Shown: positions 1-8,051 of the stretch, piece after piece
Layout of the letters: every line of letters begins with the position of its first letter
Position numbering within the stretch: the stretch's first letter is position 1
NCBI GenBank assembly: GCA_003024985.2
Contig: PXIH01S0002281.1
Source: Euperipatoides rowelli
Taxonomy: Eukaryota; Onychophora; Udeonychophora; Euonychophora; Peripatopsidae
DNA length: 16,629 bases
Reading direction: 5' to 3' (one strand)
The notes under the pieces: model-generated
The model's input: only the letters and a program-made list of their open reading frames with translations
What the model was told of the DNA's origin: nothing
The model's database searches: none
Translations under genes and position numbers: made by a program

Positions 1-1191
1 AATAGAAAATCTGTTCGGGTTTTTTTAAACTTAAGTACTCACCATGGTGAATTTTACAACTCTAGTAAAGCCCAATTTACAATAGAAAATCTGTTTGGGT
101 ATTTTTTAAACGTAAGTACTCACCATGGTGAATTTTACAACTCATAGTAAATCACAATTTACAATAGAAAATATGTTCGGATATTTTTTAAACATAAGTA
201 CTCACCATGGTGAATTATACAACTCATAGTAAAGCACAATTTACAATAGAAAATCTGTTTGGGTATTTTTTAAATGTAAGTACTCACCATGGTGAATTAT
301 ACAACTCATAGTAAATCACAATTTACAATAGAAAATCTGTTTGGTATTTTTTAAACATAAGTACTCACCAGGGTGAATTTTACAACTCATAGTAAAGCAC
401 AATTTACAATAGAAAATATGTTTACAACTCATAGTAAATGACAATTTACAATAGAAAATCTGTTCGGGTATTTTTAAACGTAAGTACTCACATGGTAAAT
501 TTTACAACTCATAGTAAAGCACAATTTACTATATAAAATATGTTCGGGTATTTTTAAATGTAACCATGGTAAATTTTACAACTCATAGTAAATCACAATT
601 TACAATAGAAAATCTGTTCGGGTATTTTTTAAAAGTTAGTACTCATCATGGTGAATTTTACAACTCATAGTAAATCACAATTTACAATAGAAAATCTGTT
701 CGGGTATTTTTTAAACGTTAGTACTCACCATGGTGAATTTAACAACTCATAGTAGATCACAATACAATAGAAAATCTGTTCGGATATTTTTTAAATGTAA
801 GTACTCACCATGGTGAATTTAACAACTCATAGTAAATCACAATTTACAATAGCAAATCTGTTCGGGTATTTTTTAAATGTAAGTACTCACCATGGTGAAT
901 TTTACAACTCGTAGTAAATCACAATTTACAATAGAAAACATGTTCGGATATTTTTTAAACGTAAGTACTCACCATGATGAATTATACAACTCATAGTAAA
1001 GCACAATTTACAATAGAAAATCTGTTCGGGTATTTTTTAAACGTTAATACTCATCATGGTGAATTTTACAACTCATAGTNACAATAGAAAATCTGTTCGG
1101 GTATTTTTTAAACGTTAATACTCATCATGGTGAATTTTACAACTCATAGTAAAGCACAATTTACAATAGAAAATCCATTCGGATATTTGGT
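1..1191. repeat. Tandem satellite array, unit about 82 bp, 15 units plus a partial one
   Basis: Units begin with AATAGAAAATCTGTTCGGGT at about 1, 81, 163, 245, 327, 408, 450, 604, 686, 766, 848, 930, 1012, 1083 and 1165; a diverged unit starts near 531. Most are 80-82 bp. The unit at 408 is cut to 42 bp, and the last breaks off near 1191. Each complete unit holds the perfect 12 bp palindrome TCACCATGGTGA (intact in about seven units) and, further on, GTAAATCACAATTTAC, a 6 bp stem with a CACA loop. The window opens on a unit boundary, so the array probably continues to the left. No reading frame runs through it. It is a non-coding satellite or minisatellite of no family I recognise. Confidence 0.95.
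1010..1150. other. Probable assembly join: exact 70 bp duplication around a single N
   Basis: Positions 1010-1079 and 1081-1150 are identical over 70 bp and separated by one N at 1080. They share the same private variants (GTTAATACTCATCATGG), while other units in the array differ from each other at several sites. A scaffold join of two overlapping contig ends would produce exactly this. A recent true duplication is the alternative. Confidence 0.65.
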
Positions 1192-2013
1192 ATATTGAGA
1201 CAATTACTTTGATTATTTTTTTCATCTTTCTTAAAAATTTGATGTAGTAAGTGTAGGACTTAGAGTAGATATCCTAGAATTGAGAAAACCCTATGGAATT
1301 TAGTGGATTAATTTCAGTTTAAGAAATGTAGATCTAATTATTTTCTGAATAGTAAACCAAACACTATGTTTCTAGCTTTTAATGTTTGTTTGGAATACTG
1401 AGTTTTGCGAATGTTGATTATTTTTTGGACTTAAAAATTTCCAATAACAACGCATTCAGAACTTCTAAAATTAAAAAAAAAAAATATCACATAATGTGTT
1501 GGGAAAAAATATCTAACTTTAAAAACAGCCTTCTATGATGACATCAGATGGGAGGGGCTTAATATGAAAATGAGTGATCATTGTTTTATATTGCATCATA
1601 ATATTTCACAACAAATGTTTATTATTGCATCATTTTTTTTATTATTTGATTACTTTTATGTCATTTATTAGTGCCAAACTACTATAGAAAACCTAACCGC
1701 TTTCGTATAAATGCCTTGAAAAAATATATAATTGTTTTTCTTTTATATATACAGTAATGGACAGTTAAATACCTGAATTTGTTTTTTGTTTTTGTGTATC
1801 TCAGATCTCTAAAAATAAATGTAATTAAAATTCATTTTATTGTTTTTATATAGTTTAATATGTATTAAATAAGTGTATGCAATTTTTTTCCCTTAAAAAT
1901 TAGTTTAAAATAATTAAAAAAGAAAAAAATTGCAAACACATTATAATGTCTATGAGAGCCCCCATGTTAAATTCTATACGTTTCAAAGAAATTCACTAGA
2001 TGGCACTGAATTT
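1192..2013. other. AT-rich stretch with no recognisable feature
   Basis: This stretch has scattered A and T runs, stops in all frames and no convincing coding or repeat signal. A short GC-richer patch near 1533-1562 (GATGACATCAGATGGGAGGG) stands out from the background, but I cannot assign it. Confidence 0.6.
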
Positions 2014-2101
2014 CTACAAGAATTAGCTAACATTTGAACTATTTATCCTAAATATTACTTAACCTTTAACTACACGCGTCAAATATAACATAAGTACACG
2101 C

Positions 2102-2122
2102 GTGGTGTATTTTGTACACCAC
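2102..2122. repeat. Subterminal hairpin GTGGTGTA/TACACCAC, copy 1 of 3
   Basis: This is an 8 bp stem with a TTTTG loop near the left end of the piggyBac-like MITE. Further copies with 7 bp stems lie at 2677-2695 and 2859-2877. The copy near 2677 is preceded by a second copy of the terminal sequence (CTTAACTACACGCG), so part of the element end is repeated internally. Such repeated motifs are plausible transposase-binding sites; that role is inferred. Confidence 0.7.
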
Positions 2123-2137
2123 ACCAAAAGAGGCTAA

Positions 2138-2470
2138 ATATTGCAAAATCTATAAAAGATAGAAATAAACTTAAATAGTNNTNTTTNNTNNNNTTNNTNN
2201 TAGAAAATATCAGATATAAAGAAAAATGATTTCCGACAAACATATTTTTTTTTATGATTTTTTTTCTAAATGGCATAAAACAGATATCATTACGGTCTAT
2301 TTACTGCATGTTAAATAATACATTGTTAAATATTTCAAAATCTATAACAGATAGAAAATAACTTTAAGCATATTTTTTTGTTCCATTTTTTACCATTAAT
2401 TTCTTATAAATAAAAATTATTTATAAGAAACAGTTTTTTTTAATATGAATTTTTATCTAAATGTCAAGTA
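2138..2470. repeat. Internal duplication of about 190 bp inside the MITE, with mixed N bases
   Basis: AATATTGCAAAATCTATAA (about 2139) recurs as AATATTTCAAAATCTATAA (about 2328). The T-rich block ending TCTAAATGGCATAAAA (about 2279) recurs as TCTAAATGTCAAGTATAAAA (about 2472). The offset is about 189 bp both times, while the middle parts are diverged. In the first copy, positions 2180-2200 are a mixture of N and T only, which suggests an unresolved T-rich tract. Confidence 0.55.
2400..2430. repeat. Perfect 14 bp hairpin with 3 nt loop
   Basis: TTTCTTATAAATAA (2400-2413), an AAA loop and TTATTTATAAGAAA (2417-2430) form a perfect AT-only-but-one-pair hairpin inside the piggyBac-like MITE, in the variable middle of its internal duplication. 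Its function is unknown. Confidence 0.85.
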
Positions 2471-3510
2471 TAAAAAAAAAAAACAGTTCATCTTACATTT
2501 TTCGTTGCTGTTTCTCTTGCGTTATAGATAGAATTTTTTGGTTTTGATATTTGAAATCTTCATTAAATTTTGATTTTAAAAATGTATAAAGTTATTCCTA
2601 AATATTTTATAATAGTTGTATTACGCTACCTGGAATTATCTGCATATTGTGAAAAATAATTACTTAACTACACGCGTGGTGTATTTTGTACACCAAATAC
2701 CAACACGGCTGCAGATTTAATATCAATTAATGAGCTTATTGCTACAGCTACATAAACAATACTTATTGTGGTCATAGTGGACACTTCAATAATAGGTTAG
2801 GTGGCATGAACAGTTCAATGATAATTATTTAACAAAAGTTATAGCATTTTTAGTACGAGTGGTGTATTTTGTACACCAGCGGGTGTAGTTAAAGGTTAAA
2901 ACCCTTTCTATATGATTGCAGATGCCAAACGTGTGATTTGTTTGTTTGAAAAATCAAGTTTCTAACTCACCTGGATCAAAAGATATCACCGATTGAAAAA
3001 CACACAATTGTCTAAATTGACTGCCATGGAAGACTAGTAGAATACAGCCAGAGAAGTAACCAATAGAGAAGAACCCTTATACTAAATCCAGTTCAATCTA
3101 ATGACATCTGTGGTAAGAACACATTAAAAGAATTGCTATTGGTTATTTTTATATATGACATTACATTTATCTACAGATTTACGTATTTTGTAAAGGTTTA
3201 AAGTGATAGATCACGATTACGCCCATAAGACTCTATTATAGAAGAGAACAATAGTGCATACCAAACAAATCATATTTCTAAACTTATCTAGATGTTATGA
3301 TTGTTATATTCTGAAAATATAATCCTTCTAAACGTTCCAAAGCATTGAAATTGTTAAAATTATTATTTCTTTTTTTTACTGTAATATTTAATCCACAGTA
3401 CTAGCAGATTTCAAATACACGTAAATCAATAGATAAAACTTCATGTCATATATAAAAATAACCAATAGATGTTGTTTTAATATTTTATTACTACAGATAT
3501 CACTATATTG

Positions 3511-4066
3511 TGATATGACCATAAAAACTAAACTATAACTAATTTAACATAAACTCGAAATCACTACTTTGATGAATCCAATAACTGTTTAATAACTTCA
3601 AAATTAACTACAGCTTTAAAAATGTTACTGGCCAAGATGGCTGAACAGTTAACAGACAAAGGCTACCCATGCTAGTCCACAATGCATCAAAATTAAATCA
3701 CATGACAATTGACGGTAGTGTCATCAGTATTATGAAACAGTACTAAAAATAATAATAAATAGGAAAAATTGATAATATAAAATAAATATTGCAGTATGCA
3801 CTATGGTTAGTGAGTCATATAATGTTAAATTGTTTGTAATTAAAACATTCATCAATGAAAAATCTTATTTAACAACTTTATAATATTATGATAAAGTTCC
3901 TTTAATAATTAATTTTTATAGATAATGAAATATAGAATTCATTAATTTATGTAGATAAATTAAAACCACCATAATTTATATATTAGCATTACATTGGCAT
4001 TGCCATATATAAAATAGTATAAAATAAAAAAAATTAAAATCAACAGCTATATATTGTTCCATAACA
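3511..4066 (-). repeat. 3' LTR of the copia element
   Basis: This is a direct repeat of the right-hand LTR, diverged roughly one base in ten by eye, with several indels. On the plus strand it starts TGATATGACC and ends GTTCCATAACA. The central block 3627-3669 matches 7201-7243 at 42 of 43 positions and contains CCAAGATGGC, a sequence like the YY1-type motif seen in many core promoters. A promoter role is inferred from position and conservation only. Confidence 0.92.
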
Positions 4067-4077
4067 CACCTCCTCAA
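4067..4077 (-). other. Polypurine tract of the copia element
   Basis: On the minus strand the sequence TTGAGGAGGTG lies directly before the 3' LTR start TGTTATGG. This is the expected place and composition for the plus-strand primer of a copia element. It survives although the reverse transcriptase that would use it is gone. Confidence 0.75.
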
Positions 4078-4080
4078 TAC

Positions 4081-4104
4081 CACATGTTTAAAATTCAACA
4101 TGTG
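4081..4104. repeat. 8 bp hairpin just upstream of the polypurine tract
   Basis: CACATGTT and AACATGTG are perfectly complementary around an 8 nt loop. They lie between the end of the integrase remnant and the polypurine tract. This may be a 3' untranslated structure of the retrotransposon, or simply the edge of the deletion that removed RT and RNase H. Confidence 0.6.
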
Positions 4105-4133
4105 AGTTTATCAGGAGGCTTTATTTTGTTCTC

Positions 4134-5048
4134 TCAAGGGAATCTTCGGAGAACATTATTAGTTGAGTTGTGATTATTCTTATGAATTACAGGGAAACCA
4201 ATTAAAACAGGATCAGTATTATTATCATCATATAGGGATTTTTCATTGAATGCCATCTTCATGGTGGTCACTACACAGTTTGTACCAGGGATCCACAACC
4301 TGTATCCTTTACTATTTCTACCATATCCCACGAATATGCTCAGTTGTTGTGTCGTCAAGATTTCTTCTAAGAAGTCATGGGACAAACCTGTAAGGCCTGC
4401 ATCCAAAAGTTTTCAAGTTTCCCACACTAGGGAGGACCCCATTCCAAAGTTCATAAAGGTTTGTCCAGTTGATGAGCTTAATGACCTATTAATAATGTGA
4501 GTTGCCGTACTCATGGCCTCACCCCATAGCATCATAGGTAGTGCGCTCTGTTTCAGTATACAGCACATCATGCTAAGTGTTGTTAAATTCACACGTTCAG
4601 CCTGGCCGTTTTGTTGGGGTGCATATGGTATTATTATTTGATGGGTGACTCCTCTATCATTAAGATACTTTTCTAGGGCATTATTAGTGAATTCTCCTCC
4701 TCCATTGGAGCGGAGTATAACTGGGTATCTGCCAAATTTATTCTTACCCCTTTCAATATATTGCCGAATCTTTTCGGAAGCATGAGATTTGTGTTTAATA
4801 GCATTAGTGATTGTTAACATAACAATTTCCTCTCATTGGGCCACACAAGTCATTGACCAGAGTATGGAATGGGCAATCAATATTTTCATTAGATTTGGTA
4901 AAGGGCCTTTGCTTCATTTAGCCAACTTGGTAAGGCTTACAGAAGTTTGAGTGGGTACAACGGTCAATTTTTATACCCTTGGTGAGTTGCTTATTACTCA
5001 TTTTGATTATCTTGGAATTAGATTTATGGCCATTCTATCATGCCATGT
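4134..5048 (-). pseudogene. pol: Copia integrase remnant (zinc-binding part and rve core, broken)
   Basis: Integrase joins retrotransposon cDNA to host DNA. Read on the minus strand in order: a degenerate HHCC zinc-binding part (WH.R and GH, then C.....C) around 5048-4905; a first catalytic Asp in NDLCGPM near 4850; the stretch with NKFGRYPVILRS, then NGGGEF, where the family has DNGGEF; the PQQNGQAERVN block carrying the catalytic Glu near 4600; and a conserved C-terminal block IFVGYGRNSKGYRLW near 4300. The second catalytic Asp has become Asn (codon 4704-4706). At least two frameshifts are present, near 5030 and 4410, with stops near 4915 and 4825, and about 25 residues appear lost after the first Asp. 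It is followed by the 3' untranslated part rather than by reverse transcriptase. It is certainly non-functional. Confidence 0.92.
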
Positions 5049-5640
5049 GTGTATGCATGAATTAACTGAATATTTAGTTTCATGAGTGCTGTCTTTAAGC
5101 ACAAAAGTTTCTCTGTCTAGATGAGCGGAGGCTATGGTTTTTCCTCCATTATCCACAATGCACATAGTATGTTCAAAATGGACCTGGTGATCGCAGTTAC
5201 ATAGTTGTCTTATGGACAACAATTGAAATTTTAATGATGGGACATATAAAACATCATATATACGAACTATATCCATGGATTTAATGTTGTTGTCAATCTG
5301 AACAGCACCACTTCCCCTTCCCTCTGCATACACAATATTGCCATTCACAAGGGTAATGGCTATTTTGTCCTTCAAATATGAAAAATCAATGAAAATTTTT
5401 TTATCGGGGGTTATATGAGCACTGACTCCCGAAACTAAAATCCCATTTTTAGTATTTGTTCCAATATTACCTGATAAGGCAGTAAAGTCATCACTGATTT
5501 GGCATTTGCAAGTTTTTGAAGCTAATGAGTTTATTTCATCGGTTTCATTATCCTTGTGGTTTTCATACAATGGCAATTCATTCATTAGGTAGTTTTCTGA
5601 TGTTGACAATAGTGTTGTCACTAGTATATGAAGGAAGATT
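5007..5640 (-). pseudogene. pol: Copia aspartic protease and GAG-pre-integrase remnant
   Basis: The longest open stretch of the element, about 204 codons on the minus strand. Copia proteases cut the Gag-Pol polyprotein and carry a DSG.S active site in a context like W-I-x-DSGAS-x-H. Here the site reads ILVSGVSAHIT, so the catalytic Asp is Val (codon 5433-5435). The sequence YDVLYVPSLKFQLLSI matches the block following the flap region in copia-type polyproteins. The end, HTWHDRM, is the start of the GAG-pre-integrase zinc-binding domain, which continues after a frameshift in the integrase entry. The ATG at 5621 is unlikely to be a true start, because this was the interior of a single Gag-Pol frame. 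The loss of the active-site residue makes the protease dead even before the frame breaks. Confidence 0.9.
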
Positions 5641-5649
5641 ATCTCACCT

Positions 5650-6402
5650 AGCTAGATTGATTATGATTATTTAAGTTTATATTTTTTGGTCTCCATCTGT
5701 CTAGGGGTGTTGAGTCAGATTCAAAAGGACAATGTCTCTTTGTATGACCAGGTTGGTCACATCCGTAGCAAATGATTTGTTTATCCCCTCCATTTGAAGT
5801 CTGGATGACTGCATGGCTAGTGATTCTGGTAATCTATCTGAGATGGGTGCCTCTCTTTTTGCTGATTCATCGAACAATTTGATCTTGACAAAATCTAGTG
5901 TGAGTCCATCTTCATCTCTGGATTCAATAGCTATGAGGTTCCCATATTCTATGGGTAACCCACATAGCATGACAGCTATAATGTTCTTGTCATTAATAAT
6001 TTCACCTACATCGTGAAGCTGTCCCACTGTTTCCAATATATAATTCACAAAATCTCTCATGTCCTGGAAATGATCCTAACGAGTAGTTTAAAGTTTATGT
6101 AATAAATGTAACTTGCTGAATAGGTTTGAATGTTCATATTTTTATTAATGTATTCCAAGTGTCCTTTGAGGTGGTGCATGCTCTTACATTGATAAGTAGT
6201 CTGTCCTCTAACGTTAGGCATATAGCGGCTTTAGCTGCTTGTTTAGGGATGGTCCAGTCTTTGGTTATCGGTGAAGGGGGGTTTTGCTGTACCGTACCAT
6301 TGTTCATAATTTCTCTCTCTGGAGAATGCGTTCAATCTTAAACCTCCACATATAAAAATTTGTACCATTTAATTTTTGAATAGAGATGATTTTGTTATCC
6401 AT
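5650..6402 (-). pseudogene. gag: Copia Gag remnant with CCHC zinc knuckle, frame broken
   Basis: Gag forms the particle that packages the element's RNA. The start is the ATG at 6402 on the minus strand; the sequence from it contains KLNGTNFYMWRFKIE, the usual copia Gag opening. A stop at 6304-6306 sits where the family has Trp (KL-W). Another frame then carries DWTIPKQAAKAAICL and LEDRLLINVRACTTSKDTW, and the frame of 6060-5701 carries MLCGLPIEY and IESRDEDGLTLDFVKIKL, all typical of the UBN2/gag_pre family. Two further stops lie just above 6060. The CCHC knuckle C-YG-C-DQPG-H-TKRH-C is at 5729-5770 in a shifted frame, with the shift near 5785. At least three frame changes are needed to read it, so it is a clear pseudogene. 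Confidence 0.92.
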
Positions 6403-6499
6403 AATTGCAATGTTTGAATTAGACTAGAAACAGGTATATCAGCGGTTTTAGACGCAAAGTTTATCATGTAGGCAGATCTATTTCAATAACTCCCTAATC

Positions 6500-6513
6500 C
6501 TGGGCCCATAATC
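6500..6513 (-). other. Primer-binding site matching an internal part of initiator tRNA-Met
   Basis: The plus strand reads CTGGGCCCATAATC, two bases from the LTR end (6516). The 5' half of initiator tRNA-Met around the anticodon reads CTGGGCCCATAACC, a 13 of 14 match from what I know of that tRNA. Drosophila copia is known to prime from a tRNA-iMet 5' half-molecule rather than the tRNA 3' end, so this fits the family. Confidence 0.8.
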
Positions 6514-6515
6514 TT

Positions 6516-7635
6516 TGTTATGACTAGGGCCCGGATAGTTATGTAATAAAAAAATGTGCTAAAAATTGCTTAAATATGTTCTAAAAAGTAAAAAAATGTG
6601 AAAATATGTACCATACTAAAAAGTAAAAAAATGTGAAAATATGTACAAAAAAATTATGAAATATGTAACTTTTATTAAAATAAAATGAATAAAGATATGT
6701 AATTTACTTTTATTTAAAAAATAAAATCTTTTTAATAGGGAATTTGGAAATAATCAAAAGTTTTTAAGACTAATTTATTTCAATGTTTTTAAAGCCTACA
6801 CGGAATATCTCAGCTAGGGAAAAAAATAAACATTCAAAATTGAATTTAAAAAAAAATATTGAAATATGTAAATACATGTATTTATTCTTTAAATATGTAT
6901 AAATATATGATAAAAAAAACTTGAAATATGTGAAAATATGTACGTATTTTAATAATATGTAAGTAAACCTAAAATATGTAATATAAAAGTTATGTCATTC
7001 GACTCAATTTTTCAAGATCGGTAAAGATTTCTTAATTAGCATGTGATTAGCATTCAATTAAAAAACATGTATTTACATAATTATCCTGGCCTTAGTTATG
7101 ACCATAAAAAAGTAAACTATAACTAATTTATATAACATAAACTCAAAATCACTACTTTGATTACCAATAACTGTTTAATAAGTACAGCATAAAAAACATG
7201 ACTGGCCAAGATGGCTGACCAGTTAACAGACAAAGGCTACCCAAGCTAGCCCACAATGCATCAAAATTAAATCACATGACAATAACAGTAGTGTCATCAG
7301 TATTATAAAATAGTACTAAAAAAAATAATAAATAGGAAAAATGGATAAGATAATATAAAATAAATATTGCCGTATGCACCATGGTTACTGAGTCATATAA
7401 TGTTAAATTGTTTATAATTAAAACATTCATCAATGAAAAATCTTATTTATTATGATAAAGTTCCTTTAATAGTTAATTTGTATAGTTATTGAAATATAGA
7501 ATTCATTAATTTATGTGGATAAATTAAAACCATCCTAATTTGTATATTATCAATACATTGGCATTGCCATATAAAATTGTATAAATTAAAAAAAAAAAAT
7601 TTAATCAACAGCTGTATATTAATTGTTCCACAACA
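6516..7635 (-). repeat. 5' LTR of the copia element, split by a hAT-like insertion
   Basis: The plus-strand first nine bases, TGTTATGAC (6516-6524), are separated from the rest (7103-7635) by the hAT-like element and its duplicated 8 bp. It ends GTTCCACAACA, followed by the target duplication GATTG (7636-7640). It matches the other LTR along its length, with a few short indels. Confidence 0.9.
6525..7094. mobile_element. Non-autonomous hAT-like element, 570 bp, nested in the copia LTR
   Basis: Perfect 8 bp target duplications GTTATGAC flank it at 6517-6524 and 7095-7102. The 22 bp terminal inverted repeats (6525-6546 and 7073-7094) match at 19 positions. They begin TAGGGCCCGGATAG on the left and TAAGGCCAGGATAA on the right strand. 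An 8 bp target duplication with YA-GGG-type ends is the hAT pattern. There is no transposase coding. The body holds 11 plus-strand copies of ATATGT and an exact 31 bp direct repeat (6581-6611 and 6616-6646). Since it lies inside the copia LTR, it is younger than the copia insertion. Confidence 0.92.
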
Positions 7636-7924
7636 GATTGATCTGGATTTATTTTAAGTACATTGATCTGGATTTAGTATAAGGCTTCTCTATTGGTGAC
7701 CTCTCTAACTGCATTCTACTAGTCTTCTATGGCAGTCAATTTCGAAAATTGTGTGTTTTTTAATTGGTGATATCTTTTGATCCATGTGCGTTAGAAACTT
7801 GATTTTTCTTTAAACAAATCACACATTTGGCATGTACAATCGTATATAAAGGGTTTTAATTAATATTTAGAATAAATAGTTCAAATATTAGCCGATGCTT
7901 GTAGTACTTTAAATATATAAAAAT

Positions 7925-7964
7925 ACTATTCTACACTTAAATAAACTATTCTACACTTACATAA
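7925..7964. repeat. Short tandem duplication, 20 bp unit x2
   Basis: ACTATTCTACACTTAAATAA is followed directly by ACTATTCTACACTTACATAA with one mismatch, just outside the right end of the long inverted-arm element. Confidence 0.85.
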
Positions 7965-8051
7965 ACGTACTTACTAAAACTCCTTTATGAAAAGAAATAC
8001 TAAGATCTCTTGTGTAAGATATAAAATATGGGAATAAAATATACTCTTGGC

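Larger units (their letters stand above)
2059..2899. mobile_element. piggyBac-like MITE with TTAA target duplication
   Basis: The element is flanked by TTAA at 2059-2062 and 2896-2899. Its ends are 16 bp inverted repeats with one mismatch: CCTTTAACTACACGCG on the left, and on the right the reverse complement reads CCTTTAACTACACCCG. TTAA targets and CCY-type ends are characteristic of the piggyBac superfamily. The unoccupied counterpart site is visible in the opposite arm of the host element at 7856-7859, where ATTAATTAAAACCC is continuous. The body is about 833 bp and has no transposase, so it is non-autonomous. Motifs with the core TGGTGTATTTTGTACACCA (7-8 bp stems) occur near 2102, 2677 and 2859. 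Confidence 0.8.
3511..7635 (-). mobile_element. Degenerate Ty1/copia LTR retrotransposon lacking RT and RNase H
   Basis: Two direct repeats flank minus-strand gag, protease and integrase remnants in Ty1/copia order. The LTRs (3511-4066, and 6516-6524 joined to 7103-7635) begin TGTTATG or TGTTGTG and end CATAACA or CATATCA in element orientation, the TG...CA form. The internal part is about 2.45 kb, far shorter than the usual 4 kb or so of copia elements. Integrase runs directly into the 3' untranslated part, with no reverse transcriptase or RNase H. The 5 bp target duplication is TATTG on the left and GATTG on the right; the unoccupied opposite arm reads AGATTGA, so GATTG is probably the original. 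Frameshifts, stops and diverged LTRs show that it is old and dead. Confidence 0.95.
2014..7904. mobile_element. Unclassified element with long inverted arms, split by two insertions
   Basis: The left arm (2014-2058 plus 2899-3184) is the diverged reverse complement of the right arm (7904-7636 plus 3510-3419). Matching landmarks in both arms, read in the left-arm direction, are CTACAAG, GCTAAYATTTGAACTATTTA, AAAAATCAAGTTTCTAAC, GATCAAAAGATATCACC, TTGACTGCCAT, GAAGACTAGTAGAAT, ACCAATAGAGAAG, CTTATACTAAATCCAG, TATTGGTTATTTTTATATA and GATTTACGT. Arms are about 335 and 360 bp around a unique centre of about 234 bp (3185-3418), so the uninserted element would be near 930 bp. The right arm also has a private 25 bp duplication (ATTGATCTGGATTTA at 7637 and 7662). 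No transposase coding is seen and no target duplication is clear outside 2014 and 7904. It could be a foldback or long-TIR MITE, or a plain inverted duplication. The fold is clear; the class is unknown. Confidence 0.75.

Noticed and set aside
1-1191. CRISPR array
   Set aside because: The whole unit is repeated, with no variable spacers between constant repeats, and the setting is eukaryotic. It is a satellite.
2079-2276. Minus-strand frame of 65 codons
   Set aside because: It runs through N bases and T-rich repeat in the piggyBac-like MITE, with no domain.
4246-4500. Plus-strand frame of 84 codons
   Set aside because: It lies antisense to the copia integrase remnant and has no domain of its own.
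5813-6341. Two plus-strand frames (5813-6016 and 6126-6341)
   Set aside because: Both lie antisense to the copia Gag remnant, which has the recognisable motifs.
3506-7640. Copia LTR starting at the shared TGACC (3516 and 7099) rather than at 3511
   Set aside because: Removing the hAT insertion restores TGTTATGACC at 6516, two bases from the primer-binding site, and gives the matching target duplication, so 3511 fits better.
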